This document shows, in pieces, positions 1 to 12,333 of a stretch of DNA of 64,000 nt. Source of the DNA: Lycocorax pyrrhopterus obiensis (lineage: Eukaryota > Chordata > Aves > Passeriformes > Paradisaeidae). Position 1 is the stretch's first letter. Every line of letters begins with the position of its first letter. Location: contig JACSVZ010000012.1 in the NCBI GenBank assembly GCA_014706295.1, forward strand, positions 12,518,227 to 12,582,226, written 5' to 3'. The notes beneath the pieces are model-generated. The model saw nothing but the letters and a program-made list of their open reading frames with translations. It was not told the origin of the DNA and did not search any database. Both the position numbers and the translations under genes were made by a program.

Positions 1-393
1 TACCCCGGCATTCCTTCAGTTCTTACAAAACTAATTAGGAGTTCCTGTTTGAGTTTCCATTCATCGAAATTGCAAGAGGAATTCTCCACATCCATGGAGG
101 AGCATCTACTGACACTTGAAGGAACAGATCTGAAAACCCTGTTTCAATTTCAGGTAGGTGAGAGGAAGATTACGAAGTATTTCTAGCAAGCCCTTGCAAA
201 AGAAAAAAAAAAAAAGTGAAGAATTTTCATTCTATGCTAAAAATTATGGCCATTTTGCAAAAGGGCATTTCAACAAGCACCTGGAACACCATTCCTACCT
301 GTTCGGATGCATACTTTTCCAAGTAACCATGCTTTTTATACATTTTTTTCTTTGAATTAAGTTCTTTATGCACATAGAAGGGATAGTTTAGTT
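1..393. other. AT-rich non-coding flank
   Basis: Unique-looking AT-rich sequence before the first CR1 element, with an A-rich run near 203-215. A 65-codon open frame starting at 158 is low-complexity (KKKKK) and resembles nothing I know. No splice-bounded exon or promoter is evident. Confidence 0.6.
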
Positions 394-1043
394 CATAGAA
401 TGATTTGGCTTAGAAGGGACCTTAAAGATCATTGAGTTTCAATCCTCCTGCAACGGGCAGGGACACCTTCCACTAAAAGAGGTTTGTCAGAGCTCCATCA
501 GCCTGACCTTGAAATCTTCCAGGGATGAGGCATCCACAGCATCTCTGGGCAACCTGTGCCAGTGTCTCATAACCCTCACAGTAAAAAATTTCTTCCTAAC
601 ATCTGTCTCAGTTTAAAATCATCCTCCTTGTCCTGTATCTCCATGCTCTCATGAAAAGTCTCTGTCCATCTTTCCTGTAGGCTCCCTTCAGGTGCTGGAA
701 GGCCACAATTAGGGCACCCCAAAGCCTTCTTCTCTCCAGGCTGAACAACCCCAGTTCTCCCAGCCTTTCCTCACAGGAGAGGTACTTCACCCCTCTAATC
801 ATCTTGGTGCCTCCTCTGGATTTGCTCCAACAGGTCACAGAACCACAGGATGGGTCAGGCTGGAAGGGCCCACAGTGGGTCCCCTGGTGCCACCTCTCTG
901 TTCCAGCAGGGCCATCCCAGAGCACAGGATTGTGTCCAGATGGTTTTGGAATATCTCCAGTGAGGGACACTCCACAGCCTCTCAGGACAATCTGATCCAG
1001 AACTGGATGCAGTACTCCAGGTGGGGTCTCACCAGAGCAGAGT
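394..1043 (-). mobile_element. CR1 LINE 3' fragment, interrupted by a second CR1
   Basis: The plus strand begins with CATAGAATGATTTGG and an AGAAGGGACCTTAAAGATCAT stretch, which is the reverse complement of the avian CR1 3' end, so the element lies on the minus strand. Recognisable CR1 segments follow in order: the GGGCAGGGACACCTTCCAC block, the CATCCACAGC block and the GCTGAACAACCCC block. They continue to 834, and CR1 sequence (GATGCAGTACTCCAGGTGGG) resumes at 995-1043. Read on the minus strand, the fragment encodes the tail of CR1 ORF2, with ERLGELGLFSLERRRLWG visible. CR1 ORF2 is an endonuclease/reverse transcriptase that copies the element into new genomic sites. This copy is 5'-truncated, has lost the catalytic domains and cannot be active. 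Length and truncation are typical of avian CR1 copies. Confidence 0.95.
835..994 (-). mobile_element. Second CR1 fragment nested in the first
   Basis: At 835 the sequence restarts with TCACAGAACCACAGGATGGG and GTCAGGCTGGAAGGGCCCAC, which is the reverse-complemented 3' terminus of a different CR1 subfamily. It runs through a CTCCAGTGAGGGACACTCC block to about 994, after which the outer element resumes. It is therefore a 5'-truncated copy of about 160 bp in the same orientation, inserted in the ORF2-coding part of the outer CR1. About 25 bp of the outer element seem missing at the junction, judging from my memory of CR1 consensus. It has no coding capacity of its own. Confidence 0.85.
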
Positions 1044-3409
1044 TTGTGTTCATAGGATTTTAACCACTTTATTCCAATGGAAAACCTGCATCCCTAAGTC
1101 AGGCTCATTGGATTAACAACATTTCCAAAGCCTCAGAAGCCCTGCTGTGAGAAGCAACCCCAGCAAGCTGCGGCTCTAGAACTGCGGGCAGTAGCAGCTC
1201 AGGAGCCGTGAAAATATTACAGACTCGTGTTCTCAAACATTTCTAATAGGTGACTTTCTGCAATGATAAAAGCTACAGAAATTCTAATTTTAGGATCTGT
1301 TCATCATTTGTGTCTGGAACATTTTCTTCTACATTTTATTTTGAGGCAAAAACAAATCACATGCTGGGTAGTTGCAATCTTTCAGTGATTTCCCTTAATG
1401 CATCCAGATACAGTAGAGTGGATACCAGTGTTACATAAAGAAACTTGAAACAGTTGACGGGTACACTAAACCAAAACAAAATTAAAAGCAGATTAACATG
1501 GAAACACACTTCCATCAGGAAATCCATTTGTATGAGAGTCAGGTTCTACAGAGTCATCCCCCTGCTCGTACAACGTCTCTTGCCCAGGGTGTACTGAGGG
1601 ATGTTCTGCTCTGAGTAAGATCTAAGAGGCAAAGCAGTTTGAACCTTGCCTTCCCCAACTGATGCTTTGGTAACAGCACAAACCTTTACTCAAAAATAGT
1701 TCAAGATACTTAATGGTGTTTCTGTCTTAGTAGTTTGTCAGTAGCTGCTTCAGTAATAAATGAAAGTTAATGCACATTTCTAATTTCTGTATTAGCATTC
1801 ACAACTCAGATGCATTATTTCAATATAAAACGTATGGTGAAATCAAATTAGTAGTGGGAAAATTAACTCAATCCATAGATAAACTAGAAATTCACTATTA
1901 AATAAAAACTGCCAAGGATCATCGCTTTTCTTAAAATGGAATAGCATATATCCAATCAAAATAAAAGATTAGGGTGCAAATACTAGACAACTAATTACAT
2001 AATGTACCCTTACAAAATTACATAATATGGGTGCAGCTTATTTCCCTGTTTGCTGTTTGAAAAATAGATTGTTTAATAACCCATCAAAGCTATCTGTAAA
2101 CCACGGCAACAATAGAGCAGATGTTGACTGTTGTCTTGTGCCTCACAGACATAATTAAATACAATGAAACACTCACGCACCCAAATAATGGAGGACAAAC
2201 AAACACAGCGCTGCTGCTCTATAAACATAAACCTCATTTACTGGGCACCTGCCTTATATTAATCTGTGATATTTAAGCCAGGGAGGAAAACAGAAAGGAA
2301 GGTATTTATTTGCCTTCAGACCACAAAGACTACAAACAAAGAATTCCTGTCAGTATTAAGCAGCTGTAACTTCTGCAACGCTGATCCCCGCAAAGCTCAG
2401 AGGGAATCACCTTTTCTGCCGTGACCAAGCCAGGACAGGACAGTTACATCTCCTGTACGAAAAGGCACCTGAATCTATGACTCTGAATGGCCCAAACAGG
2501 CTAAAAACCTTGTGCCTGCCTTGTCATACAAAGCCTTAAGATGCCCGTGGAAAACCAGGTTCCCATTAATTGCAAAACACATTCCCTGCAATTATTTCCT
2601 ACTCCCTCACCCAACCTGCTTTCCAAGAGGCAACTGAAAGCAAAGATTAGGTTCCGTAACCATCCAACCAAGTGGTTTTCTGCTAGGACAACATCTTATA
2701 ACATTATTTAATACTCCAGTTCACATCAAAATTTCAGAGATTTTTAAAAAAATCCTTCTTCATGTCTATAATCAAATGTAGATACCTATTTTCTTTCATA
2801 ATATCAGTATTGATCCACTATTTGAAAAGGATAATTACGTAAATCAATACAAAAGTAAGAACCTAATCCTGCAGTTGCTACTAAGAAACAAAGTTTCCAG
2901 GCAAAAAAAAACTTCAAAAATTATCACTCATGTGTACTGTAGAAGAACATCGAAAAATATTTTTTATTAAAAAAAATAAGCTAAGATGATAATATTTAAT
3001 AAGTGCTATTATTTGTTTTTATTTAAGATAGAGAATATAAAACTGCTTTGCTTACTGCGAACATATTTTGCCTTTATATTTCATTTAGTTATTTCGAAGA
3101 AATAAGACAGAATATAATGTGATCTGCATCTCTTTATGATAATAAAACCATGCTAGTCTCCTTCCATAGACAACACCATAAAGCATAAATCCAAATGGAA
3201 AACAAATGGAAGTATAATGCCACTGTGAAGCAAACCAATCAACCCTAAAACAGCTGAGATAGATCTCATCCAGCAGTTCATTCATTCTTTATAGAAAAGA
3301 AATGAAAATATTCCTAGGTGTATCAGATTAAAAAAGAAAAAAAAAAAAACAACAACCACCCTCAGCAGCTCTGAAAGGTTGTAAAGCACTAAATTCCTTT
3401 GATTTATGA
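1044..3409. other. Non-coding AT-rich DNA
   Basis: No gene or interspersed repeat recognised. A stretch at about 2100-2290 has the look of constrained non-coding sequence (mixed composition, AACAAT SOX-like core, ATAATTAAAT). From 2690 to 3080 the sequence is very AT-rich with poly-A and poly-T runs. The 66-codon minus-strand open frame at 3085-3285 has no known similarity that I can see. Confidence 0.6.
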
Positions 3410-3670
3410 GGCAGCGTCCACCGCACTGAGCAAAACAACTCAGCACGCCAGGACCCTTTTCCCTGAAATTCCTTTATTAACACACCCAGGCTCTGCGAGT
3501 GAACAAAAGCAGTGGTGCGGGGTGTATAAATCATTAATACTCTGCCGTGCAATGGCTGAATTTCCTGTGTGAGCTGGGAAGCCTTCCTGCACAACAGGGA
3601 TTTTGGGCTTGGAATTGGCTGCTATGAAATGTACTTCATCATCCGCCGTGTTTGACGCTTCCCAATAGCT
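3410..3670. promoter_or_regulatory. Candidate conserved non-coding element
   Basis: Block of balanced composition in an AT-rich setting. It retains roughly nine CpG dinucleotides (for example in CATCCGCCGTGTTTGACGC near 3640) and contains TAAATCATTAATA, a homeodomain-like core. Retained CpGs outside an island are a weak hint of constraint. This is inference from composition only; no function is assigned. Confidence 0.25.
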
Positions 3671-4669
3671 TTGTACTTTTCCTCTCCTTTCTCTCCCCCA
3701 AGCCCAGCAACTGCAATAGAAATTTATTGGATTTTATGTCTGCAAATAAAAGGAAGAGAAAAGCAGGAAAGAAAGCTAGCAAGCCCATTTAGAAGCAGAA
3801 TCCTTTTGCCTTCATTTAAAGATGGGTTGCGTGCAAATAAAATCCAGCACTAACAAATGAATTTGACATTTTAGTAATTTTTAGTTTACCACTAAACTGA
3901 AAAAAAAAAAAAGAAAAAAATCTAATCAAAAAGGGTTTACCCTTAAAAAAAAAAAAATCAACTACCACTAAAAATGTGACTCCTCCCCACATTAAGTAAT
4001 TTTCCATTGAAGTATTTATTTAAGAGCAGACAGAAAGAAGGGCACAGGAACTCCTGAACTCTGCTGTTTCAGTGTTTTTACTTTTGGTGTACCAAAAAGC
4101 TTTCCAAAGAGCAACAGGCAATTTCACGTGCACATGCCAAGCCTGGAATTCCAAGCGAAGCTGGAAGACATGGTATCAAAGGGAAAGGAAAAAAATAAAC
4201 CAAGCCCCTTGGAATTGCAGTTTGTGAACGCTCCTGTATTTTTGCAGCAAGACACACTGAACTTGGGTAGGGAATACCAAAACTACTTATCTTGCTTCTG
4301 CTGTTGTCTTGCATGTACTTCAAAGTTGAATGTTTTTCCCACCTTTGAGGTGAAATAGCAAGTAATCTTTATAAAACATTCTTCACTAAAACTCTCCTTT
4401 TGGGGCTAGACTTGGGAAAACTAAAGAGCATGACAGACAGAGGAATGCTGAAAAAGCAGTCTCCAACCATATGCTACCCATCAGGGAAAATGACACACAT
4501 TGTAAAGGTAACTGAGGATACAATCAGTCTTCCAGCCAGGCCAGAGCACGATTCCAAAGGTATCCAGCATCAGCACCACCGACAAACACATTTATCGCCT
4601 TCTGAGCCGTAAATATTTAAGACACTTGGAATGCTGCTTTGCAAAAGTGAACAAGCTGAAGTCAGAATA
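3671..4669. other. Non-coding DNA with A-runs
   Basis: AT-rich sequence with A-rich runs at 3901-3920 and 3945-3957. Overlapping short open frames on both strands (76-81 codons) cover 4078-4358; they oppose each other and lack splice context, so I do not call genes. Confidence 0.55.
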
Positions 4670-4950
4670 GGGAAACATTCCAGTGGGCCATTTTACACTC
4701 CTGCAGCCATCCAGCAGACTCGAGATTACGAGAATAAGCCTGCAATGCATGCAGGAGTCCCTCTGCATTACACAATAATGACATTCTGAACGGAAATAAA
4801 TGAAGCCCCTGCAGTGCTATTCTGTCAGCTTTTGAAAGTAAATAACTTCACTTCTGACAAGACAGAGACATTTTTTTCCTCCTCCTGCCACAGAGCATTA
4901 ATTGAGCCATGCAGCCATGTAACATCCCAGAGACAGGACTAATACATGAC
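4670..4950. promoter_or_regulatory. Candidate conserved non-coding element
   Basis: Mixed-composition block containing GCAATGCATGCAGG (palindromic TGCATGCA core), TTACACAATAATGACATTC and GCATTAATTGAGCC (homeodomain core TTAAT). It resembles developmental enhancer sequence in texture, but the call rests only on motif density. Confidence 0.25.
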
Positions 4951-6841
4951 AAGGGAAAAAGCTTAAGGAGGGGGCACTCACTGAATATATGGGCTGCCTA
5001 ACTTCTTTTCACCCCCAAATTTTCACGCTAGTTCTGTTTTGGCAAAATCTTCTTCTCAGGGAGAACTTTCAACCTTGTTTTTGCCTCCCTTTACAATGTT
5101 AACTGTAACTTATTTCAAAGAAATACTTTAACTTCACACTGCCTCACGAAAGATTGTGCCACTAGGAAATCATAAGCTTATATTTTAAAACTTTTTATCT
5201 TTGTTTGCAAATTAAGCTTCATGCCCATAATCAATATCTCTAATTAACTATTTCACGTATACAAGACTTACTATCTACAACAGAGATAATAATGATTGCT
5301 ATAAAACAAAATGCTATGAGAAGCAGGAGAACCAAAGAAATCACTTCAAAACTACATAGTAATAAATATTAGTGCAAGCCAGTAAGGAACTGAGGCAAGG
5401 CATGTAAGTATATACACAAACCACAAATATATATGAGATAACAGTATAAAATCAACGTATAGTTACAAAAAAAAATCATATTCAAGATGTTATAGTTAGG
5501 AAGAGTAGCAGTTTTTGGTGCCTTTTGAAATAAAGGGTTAAAAGGTAAATTTAAAGTTTGTCTAAGATGAAAGCACTTGCGTTCTTATTCATGAGAACCT
5601 GAACATCTTAAGTATTTCAGTTTTGAAGTACCACAGCCTTTCTTTCCGTATCTGGAGGAAAAAGCAAAAATCGGTGACTCACTGTGAACAAAAAATAATT
5701 CACTGAACGCTTCAGTTCTTACTACAGTATCTAATTTTGATTCTGCCTGTGTTCAACACAACGAGAAAGAGCAGGATCAAAACACTGCGAGATCTCTCCA
5801 CAGCTGGAGCCTGCTCTAGTGCAAAAGACCAAAGGCCCAACTACAACTTGTCAGGATAGCACAGACATTAGATATGCTATTTTCTCTAATTAAATTCACT
5901 GGGCTGCTGCACTGACAGAGTGGGAGGGGAAGCAAAATGTAAAAGAAGTCAATGGTGCTGCACTAGGCAACTCCGAGGGAAATGAGCAATGCCAGCAAAG
6001 AAATGACAGGGGGTTCTCAGGAGAGCTCTTGCACTACACATCACACTTTAAAACTGATAAATCAATCGCACATGCACCTTTAAAAGGCAGGAAAGCTTGA
6101 AGGATTCTTAGAGGGTGTTGACTTCTCCTTTCCTCCAACATTATTCTAACTCTATAAAACAAGGTGATAAATTCCAGTGTCACAATTTTTATCACTTTCA
6201 TTTATACCGGCTATTAAATGCTTCAAAAATATTTTTAGCAGAATTAATATTAACATGATCATAGTACTTATTTACCAACTCAGATATACACACATTGAAA
6301 ACCAAAAAAAAAAAAAAAAAGTCAGTCTGGTTTTGAATGGCTATGGTCAAAAAAATCTAAACAAACTGAAATACCTACTGGCTGCCCCAAGAAAAAACCC
6401 TGCTTACATAACCACCACACACTTTCCTTGGCACAAAATACCACACCACACTTTTTTTTTTTCAGAAAATACCCATTCATATACATATTTGGCAAATATT
6501 AATGAGTGGGGACAACTTTCAAATAGCTCACAGCAGAATACCCAGCCATCCCTTTTCAGATAAAGTGTTTCAAAATGTTCAAAGAGGCCACTTAGAAAAA
6601 AACAATGGTTCTAAGCCAAAAATATTCACCTGCTCCTGTCACATGGAAGCTCCTTTGCAACTGCTCTTGCCCCTGTAGTCCAAAGCAGCAGGTAACCTTC
6701 TTAACAGATTGGTTGAGGGGTTTTTGTGTCTGGAGTTGGTTTTCTTTTTTCTTGGTTGGGGGTTTTTCCCCCCCTCCTTCTAGTATTTAAAGAGGGCAGT
6801 ACTTCACTAAAGCACTTCCTCTCCCTTTTGTAGAAGACTGA
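4951..6841. other. Non-coding AT-rich DNA
   Basis: No gene recognised. Contains an 18-base A-run at 6303-6320, a T-run at 6452-6462 and a T/G/C low-complexity patch at 6715-6780. The 128-codon plus-strand open frame at 6177-6563 runs through the poly-A tract (KKKKK) and is not credible as a gene. Confidence 0.6.
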
Positions 6842-6901
6842 CCTTGTTTGACAAGGCTGGAGTTAAATGCCCCAAACTAGCTCTCATTCAGAATGAGAGC
6901 T
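6842..6901. repeat. Two adjacent short perfect inverted repeats
   Basis: CCTTGT/ACAAGG (6842-6847 and 6851-6856, 3-base loop) is followed by AGCTCTCATT/AATGAGAGCT (6879-6888 and 6892-6901, 3-base loop CAG). Both stems are perfect and could form small hairpins in single-stranded DNA or RNA. They lack the length of a microRNA precursor and are not followed by a T-run typical of a Pol III terminator. Confidence 0.85.
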
Positions 6902-9900
6902 GCTACAGCACTTGATCTCTAAGCCACTTCTCATTAGCCTCTGGAAAACAACAGAGCAGCTCTTGGGAGACAAAAGATATGTAAACATGGAAATTGGGCT
7001 TCTATCACAGGTGGAGTCTCAAATATCAGCTTCCAAACGATCTTATTTACCCTGATCAGGATAAACAGCAAGACATCATTGCTGAAATCTGCATTAACAG
7101 CACTCCTGGATGCGACAGCTGCACTCCCACCTTTTGAGGTCTGTTTCATTCATACACTAAAATTCCCCAGGAGTGCCACAGTGCCCCCTTAGGTACAAAT
7201 GCAGCCACAGGATATGGTCTGTAGGACGGCAGTTCCTTTTTTGTTTTAACAGAGTGCCATGATTTGTCTGACATAGCACAGGCTCTTAGCCTACACATAT
7301 GAATAAACAAGCACTGTGTTTCTCTTGGGGCACTGAAGCTCGTTAAATGAATCAGAAAACCCTGAAAATATTGCCTACCCTCAGTCCATCAGCTACTGGA
7401 CAATTATTCAAGGCCCAGCTGTAAGAAAAACAGATGGTGAGTGAGCATTAGTACTGTGGACTTCCTTGCACTCACACAGCCATAAGCAGAGGTTGAACGT
7501 TCTCACATGAAAATTCCCAAGAAATAGCAGAGAGGACTCCAATTTGTAAGACAACAGATGCTTAAAATTTTCGAGAACTAAAGTCAGATTAACTGATTTT
7601 ACAGGAGAGCCATAGAGTGAGTGAGTACTATAAATGGACTAGGCAGAGAAAGGCAGTGTTCTCATGATTGGTTTAAACAGTGTCACCATAAAACATTGGT
7701 TATTGAATTCAACTGACATACCTGAACCTTTGAAGAGTCGCCAAAGTATTAAATGCAAAAACCAGATACTTAGAACTGTAACTGCAATGGTGGCATTCAG
7801 CACTTGATGTGCTTTTGTGCTATTAAAAAAAGTTAAACTGTATCCAGGAATTGTCTGAATTGTTCATCCATTCAATTCTTTACACAATTTTAGCACAAAG
7901 ATAATCTGTTCTAATCCTTATTCCATTATTGACACTATTGACTACATCAATTGAAAATGCTACCAAATAAATCAACGTTGAATTAAGCCATGAAGAAAGA
8001 ATGTGATAAAAAGTCTTTCAGACTCCTATAAATCATCAGATCCAGAAGCATGACATAAGTAACTGAGAGGGGAATTCAGCTTTTCTCCATAGTCATAATG
8101 CTTAAGGCCCAAATAAAATTACACTAATTTACCATGTAAGCAGTAATGGAATAGCTGGGGTAGAGATGGAGGTTTTGTTGGCTTCTGCTTTGTTTCCATG
8201 GTGGATTCTTTTCGTCATTGAAATGAGAGCTGTACCATGAACTACTTTGTTAAAGACAGAAAAGGTTGATATTGAAGTTTCAGTTCAATTGTTTTCGATC
8301 TGTGAATGTCCACTATGAGCAATTGCTCCATTTAAGAGGAATTACCCTTTGTACAAACCACTTCACTATTTAAAACAAAGCACATCTATCATCATTAAAC
8401 AGAAAAAAAAATACCAATTTTAAAATAATGACAGCAGCACTGTACACTATGACATGGAATATTCCGTGATGTTTCAAAACAAGAGGGCGTTTTGTTACTT
8501 TACTCAGAAAACACCAACAGAATAACCAGGAAAACACAGACCATGGGAAAACACCAGTGAACAGATCTAAGCCTCCATTGATATACCTGAAATCCCAATT
8601 TACCAGCAGTCAACAATTTTGCTGCAAAAATTACTTCAGGCCAGCATTTGATGTAAACTTGCGGTCAGAAATTGGGTTTTGCATTGCTGTGTCATATTAA
8701 GAGGAAGAAAAGAAAATAGATGCATGCAGCTGTTTCTAACCCCAATAAAATGCTACCAAAGGATAGGGTGTGCTACAAATTCAAGTTCCCTTCTCCTGTA
8801 TCTTTAAATATTGGCACTGAGGAAAATTCTCACCCAAATGCATCCACACTTTCCCAGCTGACCCTGTCCTTACAGTGACTCAGTGAAAACTTCCAAGGCA
8901 AAGCCCCACGTTCTCCCTCTGTTCATTGCTGCCACTGACACAGTCATTTTGGTTTTGATGTTCTTTGAAAACTCACTCTGGATTTCCATAGTTAGAACTA
9001 TCTTATTAAGAAAATGTCCACATCATTTCAGACCATTTCCAATAACTAACTCAGAAGCATTTTCCAGTTTCTGTTGGCTTTTTCAAGTGAACATCTTATC
9101 GAGAGTTAATCTATAACATGACCTAGGCCTCCGTTCTTTGTTTATTTTCAACTTTATTTTCAAGAGTTAAGCTCAAAATATTTTTAGGTAAAGCATCCTC
9201 CATGCATAAACTGTTTAAAAAAAAAAATCAGTTCCTCACTTGGTTCTTAAAACATCACACACTCGGGTAAAGTGAAAGATATCAGAGCAAATAATCAAGT
9301 TTCTAACCCTGGAAAAAGTAGTAGAGCACTTCTGTAGTACACTGTGGAAAACAGTTTATCCATTTATACTAAACAAACGGGCCAAGCAATGTCACTTTCA
9401 CAAAACAATAATGGCCAATTTTAAATGACTACCAAAACACAGGTTTTCCCAAATGATTAAAACAGCTCCACAGAAAACCACCGTCCTCATGGCTATGAGG
9501 ATAAATAAATATTTACTGACAAAGACTGGCTTGCCCATCTTGAGAAGAACGTGATGCCTTTCACAGTCTTTCAAGAAAGCCTCATATGCAATTGTAAAAC
9601 TTACACATGACAGAATACCAACGCAGATACGCAAAAATAAAAATAATTCTTTTCATAAGTTCTAAATAGGCAGCAAAGTTTACCAAGAGAGAGCTCAGCT
9701 GTAATAGAGATGTCTGAGTTCATTTTAACTGAGGTGCAAGTGAGCAGATAGGTGCAATTTTTAGAGAGAGAAAAAAAAAACAAAAACTTGATAGCTTCAC
9801 ATAATGTCTATTTACTGCTGGTCACAGGTTGCACAGGCAGGGGGGATTCACTAGTCATGAAGTTGCCACGTAAAGCTTTTAGGTTACCTGTATTTAAGAT

Positions 9901-10559
9901 CAATAGACAACTTGATAGAGAGAGAAAAACATTTACAGTTTCACTGAAATAGTGATATTTGCACTAAACATACAAACCAAGTATTTTTGTAGGTTTGCTC
10001 TAAACTATCAGATAGGGGAAAAGTAGAAAAAAAAAACCAAGTAGATTGTCATGGTAAAAGTTTATTAATGTTTTTTTTCAGAAACAAACCACTTCATATT
10101 CCTTTACTGTTTAAAACCACAACCACATTACATTGACTTTGCAGGTGATGTCAACTCAGTCCTCTCTGCCTGGATAATTTTGAGATAAAGTAGCATTGTT
10201 TCTAAAGAAATACTTAACCAAATACATAAAATAAGAGATCCTATCTGAATTAAGAGCATGATTACCTGACTCTCTAGGAATTCAGAATAAGTAAAATGCC
10301 AACCAGCATTCAAAAGAAGCAACAAGCACAGAATTTTGAACCTGCCACAATTTTCATCACAAATTTAGCAGACTTTTCAACCTATTATATAACTGTGATT
10401 AGTACAGGCAGAATGATTCTAAACTGACAATAGGATTAAGGAGATGAGAAAGCAAACACTTAAAAAAAATACTTTAAGTGTGGCAGTTAATCCACTTAAA
10501 GAGTTAAAAATCATCCGCTAGATATAGCGCTTTGTAAAGTGCATTAGCAATCACTTCTC
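6902..10559. other. Non-coding AT-rich DNA
   Basis: No known repeat or gene recognised. Minus-strand open frames at 6934-7149, 9398-9634 and 9601-9783 have no recognisable domain. A possible minus-strand exon at 7722-7819 is listed separately. Short A-runs occur at 9771-9785 and 10027-10038. Confidence 0.55.
7722..7819 (-). other. Possible 98 bp internal exon, unidentified
   Basis: On the minus strand a pyrimidine run (CTTTTTTTAATAG) with a TTTAAC branch-like motif forms an acceptor just upstream of 7819, and CAG|GTATGT forms a good donor at 7722. The 98 bp between them are open in two of three frames. One frame gives a hydrophobic stretch (VLNATIAVTVLSIWFLHLIL) that could be membrane-spanning; another has a KYLVFAFN motif vaguely like the first tetraspanin helix. 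T-rich DNA readily yields hydrophobic peptides, and a 32-codon open frame is common by chance. I recognise no gene. Confidence 0.15.
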
Positions 10560-10760
10560 ATCTTTCTCTCGAATGGAATAGATGCAATTGAATTCCCTGT
10601 TTTAAAGTATTCATTAGAGTTGCACAGTTTCTTAAACCTTAAAGCAGTGCCATGCTATAGATGTGTTTGCATAATGATACTGCAATATCTCACTGAGGAA
10701 GGTTATTAGAGCACCCAGTCTCATCTTTACGTTATCCTTTATCAGCTCCTTGTGTGGCCA
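10560..10760. promoter_or_regulatory. Candidate conserved non-coding element
   Basis: Contains TTTGCATAA (10666-10674), close to the POU/octamer site, followed by TGATACTGCAATATC, and is free of simple repeats. The call rests on motif content and texture only. Confidence 0.2.
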
Positions 10761-12237
10761 TGTTGACCTCTCACCTTAATTCCCATTTTTCCTTTCAAAA
10801 GCTCTATCTTTAACACACAAATTGTTCTTTGACAAACTCAAAAGAACAAATGCAGAACAAAACACAGGAGTACATTTTGTATATGACCACTAAGTGCACA
10901 AGTCACACTGGATCATTAAAGCTGATCTGTAAATGCCATTCCCAAAACAGATCCAGAATACAGAACTACCAAGACCGTACATTTTAGTTATGGCATGCAA
11001 ATTACTGAGATTTAAATACATCATATTTATCTGATGCAAATTTTAATTGCAGACATATGAATCCCTCCCACACGCATGGATAATCTAGGGCGCGTGCAAG
11101 GATCTGTTATTATGCACTGGAAGTCAGAAATGGTTTATACTACGCTACATGAGAAAAAAAAAAACAACCTACAGAAGGTTTTACATCCTGAAAATACTGG
11201 AGCTCTCTTCTTTCAGCAGTAACAGAAAAAACAAATGTTCTCAAATAAAAATAAGCTTTAAATCTGTTTTATCTATTCTTTAGGAACAAAAAGAAATACC
11301 GTACAACATATTTCAGGCATTTGTGAATGCAGAAATAAAGTTAGAGACTTTCAGGGAAGTCAATATGCACAGAAACTACTGTAGTGGAAGTTGGAAGAAA
11401 TGCCCCTATTTGTAAGCACAAGGATATTTTTCCTCCTGAAGTTTCAACAGAAGTAACAGAATAAACAAGATTAATCATTTTTGCATGATAACATATTTCT
11501 GTCTTGGCTCTACATACTTACTAGGTGACTCTGTAATGGTGGATTCAGTTATAAAATACAGTAGAATACAAAGATGATTCCAAAATACCAGTTTAAAAAA
11601 AAAATCTATTATCCAGTTATTTCACATTATCGCAGAGAGGGGGTACCAAATATTAAATAATTTAGGAAGAGAGAGGGGGATGAAATACTTAAAAAAAGAC
11701 CCTCTAAGCAAAAACGAAATGAAATTTAAAAAAATAATTAAAAATGGTATTGTTTTGCTGATACCCAAACATTTTTTTAAACCCAGTCCAATATACTTCA
11801 GTGAGAGAAGTATTCTGCACAGATATATCCTTATAAATCATCTTTTTCCCTGTGAACTAAAAATCAGCTTGGCTTTAATCAGCAGCATGTTTCAACACAG
11901 CCTTAAAATTCCTGTCTTCAAAGAAGGCTTAAACAAAATTGCCATTGGGCACATTTACATTAGAAGTATAATTTATGCCTGCAAGTGAATAAAGAGCAGT
12001 CCTTTATGGCTGAAACTCTGCTACAGTATCCATGAGAAATGCAGAGACAGTTCTGTGTTAAATATCTATAAACAGCACCAACAGAGACACTGCAAATAAA
12101 ATAAAATAAAGCAACACCAAAACACCAAAAGATATGCGAAGGCTCGATGCTCTGTTAAAACATATTTTCTACTCACTCTCACATTCTTAAGTGCAGGCAC
12201 AACACTCGCTCCACACGGTGGGAGACATTTATTCAGT
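10761..12237. other. Non-coding AT-rich DNA
   Basis: No repeat or gene recognised. A 102-codon plus-strand open frame (11680-11988) is lysine-rich and featureless, with no splice-bounded structure or recognisable domain. Confidence 0.6.
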
Positions 12238-12333
12238 CTATTCACACAGAAAATACCTCCCCGACTGCAAATCCCCCAAACGATGCTGACAAAGCAAGCA
12301 CTGCAAGGAAAAGAAAAAGTTAAGCAAACTTAC

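Noticed and set aside
608..970. 120-codon minus-strand frame
   Set aside because: It is a chimera of the ORF2 tail of the outer CR1 and the nested CR1, not a host gene.
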